From assembly GCA_023678885.1 (NCBI GenBank), contig CM042993.1:4982501-5046500 (forward strand): 64,000 nt of DNA, written 5' to 3'. This document shows positions 1 to 11,189 of the stretch, one piece after another. Source of the DNA: Pogostemon cablin (taxonomy: Eukaryota; Streptophyta; Magnoliopsida; Lamiales; Lamiaceae). A model generated the notes under the pieces. It worked only from the letters and a program-made list of their open reading frames with translations, had not been told where the DNA came from and ran no database searches. Every line of letters starts with the position of its first letter. Position 1 is the first letter of the stretch. A program made the translations under genes and the position numbers.

Positions 1-949
1 GTGAAATTTAATGGGGGTTCTGATATTGCATTATTTTCCATTTATGCATTCAATGACATGTGATTATTCTATAGGTTTGAATATTCTTTGTATAATCATA
101 TGCATGTATCAAAAGAATTCAGACAACTTAATCTAAGCAAGCATGTCTCTGGTAATGACGAATTAGTAGGAGTTACTTACCATATTCTAGGTGTCATGGT
201 TAATTAACTTAATTTTGGATTGGAATCATTGGATGGATTTGTACTTGGGATTGTTACACTATCAGTTTCCTTCCAAATTTATTTAAGTTGTTGCACCCTT
301 GATTGCTAATTATGCTGCAACTAGAGTTTCTAGCATATAATAACCAGATCTTGAATCTGTGAGACTAAGGTTGATTAAACTTCTGCATTGCCACTTGCTG
401 TGTTTCTAATTTCTATCTTGCGAGAGTTCTATTGATAGTACCCTTTTGCATTTGTCTCCAACGATGCGTTTGTAGTACTGCCAACAGACAAATTAGAAGC
501 TGGGGAAGGTATTCCAAATGGGGCAGAGAGTAAGCAGGATGGAGAAAAAGTGAGGAAAAATCGAGAATGGAATCGAGTCAGCACCAGAGTCAGATGAGGC
601 TGCTGAAGAGGGTATGTTGATTCTATGATGCTTATACATTTTACTATAAATTGAGCATTCAGGGATCATCGAAAATGCTTCATAAGAAATAGTTTGAAAA
701 TGTAACATGTTGTAAAAGAGATGATAATACTCGAATATTCATTCTCCTGAGTCGAATATTACAAGTTTTTTTTCTTCTAATTGCTCCAAATTGTGTTTCA
801 CAGTTGTATGACTCGAATTGGTCAAAAATTCTTGATACTTTGATAATTCACTGATCTATTTGATATTTTGTCGATTATGACTTTAGATGATGCTTTGATG
901 TTTATGTTGGAGATTATTTAGATATTTGTTTGTCTTGTATTAGACTAAC
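1..949. other. Unassigned region upstream of the TMK fragment
   Basis: No complete gene is visible. One short stretch (about 488-610) could be a relic exon: it reads as a hydrophilic Glu/Asp/Lys-rich peptide in pieces and ends just before a GT donor-like GGTATG at about 609. The frame is not continuous and no family is recognised. The rest looks like intron or intergenic DNA. Confidence 0.3.
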
Positions 950-2530
950 TTGCATTTGGCTCTTAATAACTTGGAGGAAGAGGTCCCATTGTCGTTTCTT
1001 GGTTCACAGATTGTGTCTTTGTGGTTGAATGGACAGAAGCTTAGTGGAGGAATTGATGTTATAAAGAATATGACATTCTTGAAGGAGGTTTGGTTGCACT
1101 CTAATGGCTTCTCAGGTCCATTGCCTGATTTTTCTGATTTAAAGAATCTTGAGACTTTGAGTTTGAGGAATAATGTGTTCACTGGGCCTGTCCCTATGTC
1201 TTTGGTGAATCTTGAATCATTAAAATCTGTTAATCTAACTAGCAACTTGCTGCAAGGACCAATGCCAAAGTTTAAGGATTCATTTTCAGTTGATATGACT
1301 AAGGGTACTAATAGTTTCTGTTTGTCACAAAGTGGTGATTGTGATCCTAGAGTTAATGCATTGCTTTCAATAATAAAGTTGTTGGGTTATCCTAGGAAGT
1401 TTGCTGAGAATTGGAAGATGAATGATCCATGTAATGACTGGTTTGGGATCACTTGCAATGGTGGGAACATCACCATTGTTAACTTTGAGAATATGGGGCT
1501 TAATCTACTGATTTTGCTTCACTTAAATCTCTTCAGAGATTGGTTCTTGCTAATAACAATCTTACTGGGACTATTCCTGAAGAGCTCACCACGTTACCCG
1601 GCCTTACCGCATTGGATGTGTCGAACAACCGTCTTTATGGGAAGAACCCTGCTTTCAGAAGCAATATGATGGTTAAAACTGATGGAAATCCTGATATTGG
1701 GAAGGATGGAGTCGGGTCGAATTCCACGGGTGGATCTTCTACGGGTACATCTGGTCCTGGTTCAGGAACTGATTCACAGGAGTATCGTAGAAGTCTAGAA
1801 ATATGGTTGGAATTATCTTGTTTTCTGTGATTGGTGGTGTGTTTGTTCTTGGTTTGATTGGTGTTGCTGCTTTCCGTCTGTACAAGAGCAAGCAGAAGCG
1901 TTTTAGCAGAGTTCAGAGTCCGAACGTGATGGTGGTACATTCTCTCCATTCTGGATCGGACAATGAGAGTGTGAAGATAACAGTTGCAGGATCAAATGTG
2001 AGTGTTGGTGCTATGAGTGAAACTCATGCTGTTTCAGCTGGCGAATCGAACGACATTCAAATGGTTGAGGCGGGGAACATGGTGATCTTGATTCAGGTCC
2101 TTGAAAACGTGATGAATAACTTCACTGAGCACAACATACTAGGCCAAGGAGGATTTGGGACAGTGTATAAGGGAGAACTACATGATGGGACAAAGATTGC
2201 TGTGAAAAGAATGGAGTGTGGGATATTGACAGTGAAAGGAACAGCTGAGTTTAAGTCTGAGATTGCCGTTTTGACAAAGGTGGCACAGGCATATTGTTGC
2301 TCTTCTCGGGTACTGTCTCGATGGAAACGAAAAGCTTCTTGTGTATGAATACATGCCCCAAGGGACACTAAGTAGGTTTCTTTTCAACTGGGCTGATGAA
2401 GGGTTACAGCCATTGTAATGGAAGACGAGGTTGACTATAACGTTAGACGTTGCTAGAGGTGTCGAGTACCTCCAAGGATTAGCCCACCAAAGCTTCATAC
2501 ACGGGGATCTTATGCCTTCCAATATCCTAC
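950..2530 (+). pseudogene. TMK-type leucine-rich repeat receptor kinase, truncated and frameshifted
   Basis: Fragments in three frames give, in order: LRRs (LWLNGQKLSGG, WLHSNGFSGPLPDF, LSLRNNVFTGPVP), the inter-LRR cysteine segment (NDPCNDWFGITC), more LRRs (LANNNLTGTIPEEL), a membrane helix (IILFSVIGGVFVLGLIGVAA) and the kinase N-lobe (LGQGGFGTVYKGEL, IAVKRM). This order is that of the TMK family, cell-surface kinases linked to auxin signalling. It is broken by frameshifts near 1500, 1800 and 2281 and by an in-frame TAA at 2416-2418. The first LRRs are missing. The kinase ends in the catalytic loop, where the usual HRDLKPSN reads HGDLMPSN, at the join to helicase sequence at 2531. Non-functional; assignment to the TMK family is firm, to a particular member not attempted. 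Confidence 0.9.
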
Positions 2531-3446
2531 TTGTCTGCATGTTTGCTTTTAAATAGGCACTGTCTTTGGATACGTGGCAATGGTGCAACCTTGTTAAACA
2601 GTGGCTCAATTTGGCAAAAGTTAATAAAAGATGCCAAAAAATAGGGGTTGTTATTACAATGCTTATTAGGATAAAGAGTTGTCAGTGGCAATGAGGAACT
2701 CCTTGATAGAACTTGGCCATCTCAACTCTTTGCTTACAGCTGACTCTATTCTGTTTAAAGTTGCTAAGTGGAAAGTATGGTTTTCCTACCTAAGATTGCT
2801 TCAGTATTACTACAACTACTAGTTGTAATATTGGGTCTTATGATGCTGATGCTGTGTGCAGGTATGCTTCTGTCCTAAGTTCCATGAGACGATAGCCAGA
2901 TCTACGGATACAGAGATGAAGGATGTGGTTTCTCTAGTCGAGAAGCTTTCGAATGGGTTTCTTAGGCACCACAAGGATGAGACTGGATACTTAAAGGGAA
3001 CTTTTTCTCAGATCTTGAAATGTAGTGTTGTGAAGGGGGAATTTAGACTGATTTGGACAGTCAATATTGTAAGAGATAACAAGACAGACATTCAAGTAAT
3101 CAAAGTGTTGGATGTCCTGCCAAGATCTCAGATATCAGGACTAGCTCACGAATTTGAGCTGCTGTTTGGAAACTACACGGTGAAACAAATGAGTCGTTGC
3201 ATGGATGAACGACATGAAGTGTAATGCGAACTTATGGCATCAAATCATTTGTATCATTTCTTGAAACTAGTCTAGTGTAGATATTCCAATGTATGTTTCA
3301 GCTATGGTTTCTTTGTATGTCTGTGGATGCTGGGGAGTGGTGATTCCGTTGAAATGGCCGTTCGTTGCCAACACAAGAAGCACATTTTCGTGCAACGATC
3401 TGGCCAGCAAATTTGGTACTTGAACTCATCATGTTCTTACAACTGA
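2531..3446 (+). pseudogene. SEN1-like helicase 3' fragment (copy D)
   Basis: This segment is a near-identical copy of 36224-37260, the 3' end of helicase copy B. It begins in the equivalent of intron 4 and includes exon-5-like (2552 on), exon-6-like (2862-3224) and exon-7-like DNA (about 3336-3410). Damage relative to B: a stop in the exon 5 lysine run (about 2640), another stop soon after, and a lost AG acceptor before exon 7 (TG in D, AG in B). It also lacks a ~78-bp stretch that B has after exon 6. The open 2856-3224 stretch is the old exon 6. No helicase motif remains, so it cannot be an enzyme. It still matters as an outgroup: it keeps TGC where B has a stop codon in exon 7. Confidence 0.9.
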
Positions 3447-3802
3447 TATGGGGCTGCTAACCCATCACTAGTTGATATCATTGACATACTTTTTTGTTGA
3501 TAGGAAGAATAAGCAATTGCACAATTCTTTTTTACTACAAAATATGCAGAAACAAATTCTATCAAGAATGTATGGATCAGTTCAAATTTTGTATGTAGAA
3601 CAAGTTCATCCATTGAATGAAATAATACTGTATGATTTTCTGGAAGCTGATGCTGTTTGAATCTATGAACCATCTCTGTTACTCTGTGAAAGTTTATTAC
3701 AAAAGAATTGAAAGAATGGATACAAAAATCTTATGATCCTGTGTTTCTGTACAGCATCACTAACAAAAATTGAAGTCGTCCTAAATTGTTACAGTTGTAA
3801 AA
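3447..3802. other. Intergenic spacer between helicase fragment D and the U-box gene
   Basis: The D duplication fades out near 3446 and the U-box gene's stop lies at 3803, so the two are tail to tail. The spacer should hold the U-box gene's 3' UTR on the minus strand. Only overlapping chance frames are present. Confidence 0.4.
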
Positions 3803-5119
3803 TCAATTGGGCTTTTTTAGATAGTGGAATCCCATGGATGAATCAAAACAATCTAACTTGTCTCTATACAAATTCATTAGCTTTAACAACTCAGTCACTT
3901 TCTCCTTAGTCCCTTCACCAGTTCCAATCTGCAGCACAACCAGAAGCTTCTGGAAAGCCCCAACTTGGACTGCCTCAACCAGAGCATTCTCATTGTTTTC
4001 TCCTAAGCTGCATAGCTTCCAGAGACTCGAAATCGAGTACTCCGTTGCAGCATTCGACACTCGTAGAATCTTCTTTACGAGCAATGGAACGGACAGCGCG
4101 TTTTCGTACGCGCCGTCCCTCCCTTCTTTCAAACTGCAGATGATGTCCATAACACCTAAAGCCTTCTCAGAAACACCCTTGTCTCCATCCACAAGTATCT
4201 CGAGGATCAAAGGGATTAAGCCCATTTGAATGAATTTCATGCCACTCTGTTCTGAAGCAGCCATAATGTGATGAACGATCACTAGGCTTGCCTTGGTGGC
4301 TTTGGGGCAAATCTGTACTTTCACTATGTGAAACAGAGTTTCTTCAATGGCATCCATTTCCATCAATCCATTAACGCAGTTTTCATCTGCAGAAAGGAGG
4401 TGTTTCAACACACAGATCACGTTCTGCTGTGAGGAAAGATCGTGATCCTCCCTCTTCAAGAAACGCTCCATGCAACGTAGGGAAGCTGATGAGCTCAACT
4501 TGTGGATGCCTTCTTGATCCAGTGGGAATGTCCATGTTAATACAGACAGGATCTCCTTGAGCAAATCCACATTTTTTTCGACCGAATAACGTGCGAAAGA
4601 ATCGAATGAATCTGCCAAAGCTGATCCCACCCCATTCACCACAATGCATCGCTTATTGCGTTCGCTTTCCTCAGCCAAATTCTTGATCTTGAGCAGCAAT
4701 TCTTGGCACTTTCTTACATCCCCACGGCGTGCTGAATCCTCGATTCTCGAACAGATCTGAGTAACCTCGTATGGTGTGATCGGAATTCTGGGAGTTGGGA
4801 TCCTCTCCACGCCATAAGACTTGTTGTCGACGCACCAATCTTGGATCATCTTTCGAATGGAATGATTGGGAATCTGATCAAAGTTTCTGAGTATCTGATT
4901 GGTAACAGGGCAGGTTAATTTTCCGGCCTCCATCCACCTGTCGATGCTCTCTCGATCGTACGTAATTCCGGTGGACAACGTCACCGGATCTTTCATCAAG
5001 TCGAGCGAAATCGGGCACTTGAAATGGTTAGGAATTGTGAGTTCCGTTTGATCTGTAGAAGTGTCAGTGATTATTCCGGCGCGGCGGCCGCCCCTCCTCC
5101 GCCTCCACGAGAAAGTCAT
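3803..5119 (-). CDS. U-box E3 ubiquitin ligase, PUB20/21 (CMPG)-like
   Basis: A 438-residue intronless ORF. After a basic leader (SWRRRRGGRR) comes a U-box at about residues 30-105 (CPISLDLMKDPVTLSTGITY, DRESIDRW, CPVTNQIL, NHSIRKMIQDWC), then a long helical C-terminal region of ARM-type repeats to the end. U-box proteins pass ubiquitin from an E2 enzyme to a target held by the repeats; relatives of this size (PUB20-PUB24, CMPG1) act in immune and stress signalling, mostly in the cytosol. The ATG at 5119 is chosen because the four codons upstream start with TTG, not ATG, and the family begins with this basic stretch. Single exon and length both fit. A TATA box lies ~100 bp upstream. The exact PUB number cannot be fixed by eye. 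Confidence 0.93.
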   Translation of the reverse strand: MTFSWRRRRGGRRAGIITDTSTDQTELTIPNHFKCPISLDLMKDPVTLSTGITYDRESIDRWMEAGKLTCPVTNQILRNFDQIPNHSIRKMIQDWCVDNKSYGVERIPTPRIPITPYEVTQICSRIEDSARRGDVRKCQELLLKIKNLAEESERNKRCIVVNGVGSALADSFDSFARYSVEKNVDLLKEILSVLTWTFPLDQEGIHKLSSSASLRCMERFLKREDHDLSSQQNVICVLKHLLSADENCVNGLMEMDAIEETLFHIVKVQICPKATKASLVIVHHIMAASEQSGMKFIQMGLIPLILEILVDGDKGVSEKALGVMDIICSLKEGRDGAYENALSVPLLVKKILRVSNAATEYSISSLWKLCSLGENNENALVEAVQVGAFQKLLVVLQIGTGEGTKEKVTELLKLMNLYRDKLDCFDSSMGFHYLKKPN

Positions 5120-5213
5120 TCCGACGACCAAGTATTATGTTTTTCCTAAGCTGATTAAGAATATGATAACTAGATTTGATTTGTTTGTTAGGAGAAGAGA
5201 TGTAATGTTGAAG

Positions 5214-5225
5214 TATTTATATATT
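5214..5225 (-). promoter_or_regulatory. TATA box of the U-box ligase gene
   Basis: The minus strand reads AATATATAAATA, about 95-105 bp before the ATG at 5119, a normal distance for a plant core promoter. No transcript data support it. Confidence 0.5.
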
Positions 5226-5607
5226 GGGGTTGATTGGGGGGTCAAAGGGATTAGGAATTAGGGGGGATTAAGGAAACGTTCAAAATGATGGATTTGAATT
5301 GAATGGTTGAGAGTTGAAAATTTGAATATGGGTATTTGGTAGCTAAGCTAAGCTAAATGAGGGTCGGCGGAGGTTGGACTTGTTGACCTGAATAGCAGGT
5401 CAGCGTGGCTGTCGGTGCTGACGACAATATCACCGTCGGTAAATTATTGAAATTATCAGCGGCTGAGATGGTGCCACGTTTACAGAGCGCGTTTGGTTTA
5501 TTATCTTTGATTAAGTTATTTTCCACGTTCTAAATATTACCTAAATTATGTCCTAGTTACCTCCTGTATCTACCCGCCACCCAGAGCAAATTTTCTTCTC
5601 ACATTTA
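5226..5607. other. Promoter-side intergenic region of the U-box gene
   Basis: No ORF or repeat recognised. It should contain upstream regulatory DNA of the minus-strand U-box gene. A GC-richer block at about 5350-5480 stands out from the AT-rich surroundings. Confidence 0.4.
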
Positions 5608-5834
5608 CTCCCTCCGTCCCGCGGCAAGGGTAGTTTTTGCTTTTTGGCACGTGGATTAAGGAGTATTATTATTTAATGTGTAGTGGGTAGTTGTATTAGT
5701 GGGAGTATGGGCCCCATGTTTTTATTGTATTAGAGGGGATGAGTGGGTCCCATGTGTATAAAAAAGGAAAGATGACCCTTTGGGTGGGACGACCAAAATG
5801 GAAAAAAGAGACCCTTGCTGTGGGACGGAGGGAG
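5608..5834. mobile_element. Stowaway-type MITE
   Basis: 227 bp with terminal inverted repeats CTCCCTCCGTCCC / GGGACGGAGGGAG, flanked by TA on both sides. This is the Stowaway (Tc1/mariner) signature. It has no coding capacity. Confidence 0.9.
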
Positions 5835-6009
5835 TATTTACTTTTTATACTGATTTTATTAACCAATTTAAAAAAATTACTCCGTTTTTTCTTCTTGAAG
5901 CACTCTATAGCATAATTATAAATTACATTTCCATTATTCTCATGATATGTGAAAAAAATGTTAATTCATTAACTTGTATCAAAGTAGTAGGTAATTGTTA
6001 CATACGAAA

Positions 6010-6115
6010 AAGTACTGAAGCATCCTTAAATATAATTAAGAGCGGCTATTTACACCCCGGAAAAGTACTGAAGCATCCTTAAATATAATTAAGGGGCGAC
6101 TATTTACACCCCGGA
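6010..6115. repeat. 53-bp tandem duplication at the left end of the Mutator-like element
   Basis: 6010-6062 and 6063-6115 are nearly the same. Each copy includes the target site TATAATTAA followed by the first ~20 bp of the element end, so the flank-plus-terminus has been doubled. Confidence 0.8.
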
Positions 6116-7431
6116 ATTGCTTAACGTACACCAATTACTACATACATCCCAAAATATTATACTAATATATATTAACATTACTAAACACACCCCAATCAAG
6201 ACAATTATACCCTTATTCTTTTATTTTATTTTTTTAAATAAACAAGAAATGAAAAATATTTATCTTCTCTATGAACGACTCTTATATCAATGTGCAGGGA
6301 CAATATCCTCGTCTCCAAAATATTTTCTGTCTAGCCGTTCTTAGAATTTAATCATCTCAAACCACATTGTTTAGTGATAACATTTCCAATGCAAAACCAC
6401 ATAAATCCTATGACCCAATTATCCAGGCAATTGAAGTTTACCGGAATTCCTTGAATCACACTCGTCGTAACTAAATTCTTCATCAATTTCGTCAAGCATT
6501 TTTCGGTGGAGACCTTCTCCGACGGCTTCGACGACGGCGGCACTGAGAAGATGAAACCCGAATATTTGGGGAAACGGCTCAGGGATTGTACGGGTTGAAG
6601 GCGGCGATAGTTTTCACACAGTCGAGTTATGTTTGAAGCTGCCGGAGGCAGAGATTCAGAGAATTCTGTAACGATTGCAGTCAGCGGCACTACCCCTACA
6701 GATCTAAACTTCGCCGTCGCTTCTGTGATTAAACTCAGATTACCAACATGATTGATGATCAGGATTTGGGCTTCTTTGCCAATTTTCTTGGTATCTTTCA
6801 TATTTGTATTGGTGATTGCTTATCATTATGTAATGGCTGACCCGAAATATGAGGCCATCTGAAGAGCTATTTTAAGGATTAATACATACAATATGCATAA
6901 TACAATTATCATGTGATGGTTGATTAAGTTTTCTTATGAGAAATTCTGGAACAAGATACATAAGATGTAGTCAGGGGCCTGAACTTTTAATAGTAATTAG
7001 TATAAATATAGAAATAACCTTAAAATATCTTAGTGTCTAGTGGTGGAGTAAGGAAGTTTTTAGTCTTCGATTCAAGGCAGCACTATTATTTTTCCCCTTC
7101 TTCTATCTCTTTTATTTAATTGAATTATTATTTTCTCTTTTTTTTTTCCTCCATTCTAATGAAAATATTTTCATCTCTAATGCCATTTTGATTGTTTGTG
7201 TGGATTGTTAAATTTTTATTGTTTATGAACAGTGGATTGCTGGGTTCCTGCTAGATGTGAAGATGAATTAAGAGAGTGATTGGATTTGGGAAGAAGTGCA
7301 GATTTTCTGAAATTTAGTGTTTTTTTAATTAAATTAAAGGAAGGGTATTTATGTCTTATTGTTTTGAAATATTTTAGTAATTAACAGATATGGGGTACGT
7401 TGAGTAATCGCGAGTGTAAATAGCGGCTCTC
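6093..7431. mobile_element. Mutator-like element with 9-bp TSD
   Basis: The left end (GGGGCGACTATTTACACCCC) and the inverted right end (GAGAGCCGCTATTTACACTC, minus strand) match imperfectly over ~45 bp, out to the shared CAACGTAC-like core. The 9-bp sequence TATAATTAA flanks both sides (6084-6092 and 7432-7440), the Mutator target length. A second copy of the left end starts at 6040. No transposase is present, so it is non-autonomous. It contains one 149-codon minus-strand ORF. Confidence 0.8.
6352..6801 (-). CDS. Hypothetical ORF inside the Mutator-like element
   Basis: 149 codons from a true ATG at 6801. The peptide starts MKDTKKIGKEAQ, has a Ser/Pro-rich middle (FIFSVPPSSKPSEKVS) and a hydrophobic tail (WVIGFMWFCIGNVI). 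I do not recognise a family. Being enclosed by Mutator ends, it could be a captured host fragment (Pack-MULE) or a chance ORF. The region is GC-richer than its flanks, which slightly favours capture. Confidence 0.35.
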   Translation of the reverse strand: MKDTKKIGKEAQILIINHVGNLSLITEATAKFRSVGVVPLTAIVTEFSESLPPAASNITRLCENYRRLQPVQSLSRFPKYSGFIFSVPPSSKPSEKVSTEKCLTKLMKNLVTTSVIQGIPVNFNCLDNWVIGFMWFCIGNVITKQCGLR

Positions 7432-7594
7432 TATAATTAATTCAAAATAAAAAATTTCATTCTTCGAAAATAAAGGCTATATTTACGAAACGCATAGTCA
7501 CAATTATCATACATTACGATTTATACTCCATTTTTAATGGCTTACAAAAAGCTAAATTTTAATAATATAGTAATATACTAAATAATAAACACCA

Positions 7595-8700
7595 AAGATA
7601 TTATATTACAATGATAATCCATATCGAAATACAATGATAATCCATACCGATTAAATTTGGAAAATTTAGTAAACAATATCTATCTATCTTCTAATTTCTC
7701 TCTTTGCTTTTTTTTCTAAAGTTGAATTTTTGGATGATATCCGAGCTCAAGTTTAAGACTTTATAATAACATTAATTCGAAAAAATCATGTTTTTATTTG
7801 AAATAAACGTTAACTCGAGAACTTTTTGTTATGGATGCCATTGACTTCACCAAGAAATCTAGATGAATTTGGTTAAAACTTGCGTGTCTCGGGACACTAG
7901 GCCTATTTTCAAAAGTTATACTCTTTAGTATCAAATGTTATACTTTTTAATAAAATAACTTAAACTCTTGGTTTTTTTTAGGAAAAAAACTTAAATTTTT
8001 TTAATCAAATATTCATACTATTCATATTTCAGAAGACTTTTGCAATTAAAAAATTATACCCTTATTATATATATAAAATGTACTCTCTCCGTCCCAACTT
8101 CAACTTCACACTTTCCGTTTTGGTCTGTCTCAAATTCAACTTCACACTTCCATAAAAGGAAAAAAATAATTAACTAATATCCCTTTAACATACTTTAATT
8201 TCAAATTTGTCATCACCTTTTTAACCCACATAACATACTTTATCATTTATTATTACTCAAAAATATCATACTACCTCAAAAGTAAGTCAAAAAGTAACTT
8301 TTCTTAAACTCCGTATCTACAGTAAACCTGAAGTTGAATTTGGGATGGAGGGAGTATATTTTTTAGAACAAAATGCTATACCCATACATCTGTGCATCTA
8401 GGGACATAAGAGACCAACTCGATGAGCTTAACTTAAAGAATGCCTGATGAACATCAATTGAAGAACGATGGTTTGGCATATTGATCTCGGATCGAATGGA
8501 GCTTTCCGGGATGAACGTTGTTGTCTTTGAAGAATGTCGTTGAATTCATAAACCTTGAAGAACGCCAAAAAACTTGACTTTCATCAAATGTCAGATCGAA
8601 GAGGTTTAGAACTTCTGATCAGTATTAGAGATATTCCACAAATAAAGTAATATAATTGTAATTATTGATTTCCTGATTTTAGGACTCTTTCCTTGTACAG
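7595..8700 (+). mobile_element. Decayed LTR-like sequence of the Tat family
   Basis: The stretch ACAATGATAATCC followed by a TTAAA..TTGGAAAATTTAG..AACAATATCTATC pattern, and later TTATAATAACATTAATTCG, follow the order of the first ~300 bp of the LTR at 9683. Similarity is low, borders are not found, and a Stowaway MITE interrupts it at 8083. Confidence 0.4.
8083..8354. mobile_element. Stowaway-type MITE
   Basis: Ends CTCTCTCCGTCCC and GGGATGGAGGGAG with TA on both flanks; 272 bp, no ORF. Its body (CTTCAACTTCACACTTTCCG) is shared with the MITE remnants near 49348, 56089 and 56586, so these form one subfamily. Confidence 0.85.
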
Positions 8701-9419
8701 ATAGGAATCTGCTGTATATATGTGTATACATTCTTATGAAAATATAGAACAATCAATTATCTTCCTAATCTATTATTCTATATCCTTTTAATATTAATAT
8801 ATAATGGGTGGAAATATATTATACATTTATGTAAAGTGGAAGTATTTGTTTTAGGTATGAACTTGATAATATATCAATTATTTTATATAGATCTCATCTA
8901 TCTATTAAAAAAAATGTAAACAGTGAGACGTAAAACATTGATATTTGGATTGAAATGGGGGAGGAGTATATAATTAGGATCATAATAAATAGAAGACTAT
9001 AGAACTTCTAGTTACTTTATCGTTATGTAAATAAAATCTAAAAAACGGTTGGATGGAAATGTCGTGCACATATTCCAAGTACGATGGATGCATGAGATGA
9101 TGAGTAAACCAATAGTCACACCATTTTCAAGGAAAAAAAAGAAGAAAAAGTGGATCCAGATTTAAAAATTTGTGGTACTTATAAAAATATTTATTATAAA
9201 TCTATAGTATAATTTTCTAAAAATAATAGTGAATTAAGTGTGGTATATGCTATATATTAATTTTAAAATAAAATATATTATTTTATATTATAAATATTTA
9301 GTTAAAAACTTATTTTAAGTTTATAAAAATTAATAATGTTATTAATTTGTGTGTGTATTTAAATAAACAAGTTTTAAATGAAAATGAAAAAAGAAAAGAA
9401 ATAATATAAAAAAGAAAAG
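8701..9419. other. AT-rich intergenic region
   Basis: Very AT-rich, with no credible ORF, RNA or terminal repeat. Confidence 0.4.
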
Positions 9420-9602
9420 GATTTATTATTAAAGGAGGGTGATGAGATCTCAATGTCAATGTTCCCTTGTATGATTAAAGCAAAAGTTAAGGCCTTAGCC
9501 ATTAAGCTTAAGAAGTACACAGCGTTTTTTTCTACTTGTATCACAGCCCTCTTCAACTTCTATCCTCTTGTGCATATCTGAAGCAAATAAATCTCTCTCA
9601 TA
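9420..9602 (+). promoter_or_regulatory. Duplicated 5' flank of helicase copy A
   Basis: Closely parallels 31175-31419 upstream of copy B (shared TTAGCCATTAAGCT, TTTTTTCTACTTGTATCA, GCATATCTGAAGCAAA). Copy A lacks a ~50-bp block just before the ATG which in B contains TATAAATA, so the promoter region was duplicated with the gene and later diverged. Confidence 0.7.
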
Positions 9603-9682
9603 ATGGAGTTTGAAGAATGCGAAACTCCAAATAGTAAGACATTGATCGATTTCGTGTTTGGTTGGTCCTTAGCTGATGTAAT
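9603..9682 (+). pseudogene. SEN1-like helicase copy A, exon 1 (first part)
   Basis: Starts MEFEECETPNSKTLIDFVFG, nearly identical to exon 1 of copy B. After GATGTAAT it is cut by the LTR retrotransposon at 9683. The exon resumes at 29549. See the second part for its other lesions. Confidence 0.9.
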
Positions 9683-10581
9683 TGTAACAACGAATTTTTG
9701 TATTTATGATGAAATAAATACAGGAGAATTACAATGATAATCCAGAAGGATTAAACTTGAAAATTTAGGAACAATCTCTATCAATCCTCTGATTCTTCTC
9801 TCGAACCAATTTGGCTTTGACTTTGACTTTTTGTGTTGACCGCGTGGACTGTGTGTGTTGAGTCGGATCTTCAGTTGAAGCTTGTCCGAACTCGGATTTG
9901 GGACCTTATAACGTTAATCCAGAAGCGTCGAGCCTTTGTTTGGATTAAACGTACTTGATCCGAAGAACACTCGATCTGGGGGGCTTAGCACCTTAATCCC
10001 GGGTCGTATGCTGTTCTTGGCGCGAAGAACACCGAAGAACTTAGTATATGAAGAACGCTTGATTTGGGGGATCCGCACCTTAATCCCGAATCGCTTGACG
10101 TTCTTGACTTGAAGATGCTTGAAGATCTCAAGGGAGCGCTGCTCGTGTTCTTGATCTCTTCAGAGCGTTTATGTCTTCAAGTCTTTGAATGTGTCTGTAG
10201 TGAATGGAGGAGGACTCCTTATATAGGTGAAGGATGAGGATACTCCATAAATAACTTGTAATCTGATTGGTCCATGACAGATTTGACCTGTTTCTGCGGG
10301 CTTGGGCCGTTCCAAATATATCACAGCCTAATTGGTCATTGCTTAATTTGACCTGATTCTGGAACCTTCCATGCTTTACTTGACTTAGGGGTAAAGTTTT
10401 ACTTAATTTAAACCCTACTTAATTTATTGGGTATTAAATTAATTATCAATTATTTATTAATCTATTTTATGAATAAATTTATTAAATCCCCAAAATAAAA
10501 TATAATAAATTAAAATTGATATTTAATCATTAAAATCCACGTGTCGCCATTTGATTGGACCGTGAATTTTAATTGCTTACA
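9683..10581 (-). repeat. 3' LTR of the Tat element
   Basis: 899 bp, TGTAAC...TTACA on the plus strand. Differences from the other LTR seen by eye: about four substitutions and two small indels. The polypurine tract lies just inside (10582-10594). Confidence 0.93.
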
Positions 10582-10594
10582 AATGCCCCCTTGC
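10582..10594 (-). other. Polypurine tract of the Tat element
   Basis: The minus strand reads GCAAGGGGGCATT directly before the 3' LTR, the expected place and composition for plus-strand priming. Confidence 0.75.
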
Positions 10595-10742
10595 GATTTG
10601 TTCACGGACAGAATGTCTTGTTGTGAAGGAATCGCAAAAGATTTGTTTCTTGTTCACCAAGATTTCATGAACCTTACCCAAAATTATCAAAGTTATTTAT
10701 AGTAAAGAATCTCCTACAATTTTGTAGAGCTTGCGTACCTCA

Positions 10743-10862
10743 CAATAATCTCCATAATTATCCATGAGTCCACTAGTAATTTCCATAATTATCCATGAAT
10801 AATTTCCATAATTATCCATGAGTCCACAAGTAATTTCCATAATTATCCATGAATCCACTACT
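10743..10862. repeat. Short tandem repeat, TTCCATAATTATCCATGA core
   Basis: The core TCCATAATTATCCATGA occurs four times in a row with variable spacers (AGTCCACTAGTAA, ATAATT, AGTCCACAAGTAA). Lies in the 3' non-coding part of the Tat element. Confidence 0.8.
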
Positions 10863-11189
10863 ATATAAGGGTACTTCATGAACTCAATTTTTTTCATCAA
10901 AGCTATTCAACAAACAAGATAATCACTTCAATTCTTGGTTCTTCCTTCTCTTATTTGAATTTTCCTCTTTCTTTCCAAAGTGTAACATGAAGTGTTTCTA
11001 AATTTTTTTTTCCTTCTTCAGCATTGGTCCAAGAGGCTGTCAAGACAAAACACTCAATCAAAACACATCATCCAAAGAATTTAATTTACAAGTGTAAGCT
11101 TTCAATTCCTTAATTTGCTCTTTTTTTAACTGTATATTCGTCTTGTTTGCTTGTTGCTCCTGCCTTCGACCAAGAACTTAGTAACATGC

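Noticed and set aside
2856..3224. Separate 122-codon gene
   Set aside because: It is exon 6 of helicase fragment D, preceded by a splice acceptor and matching 36554-36915.
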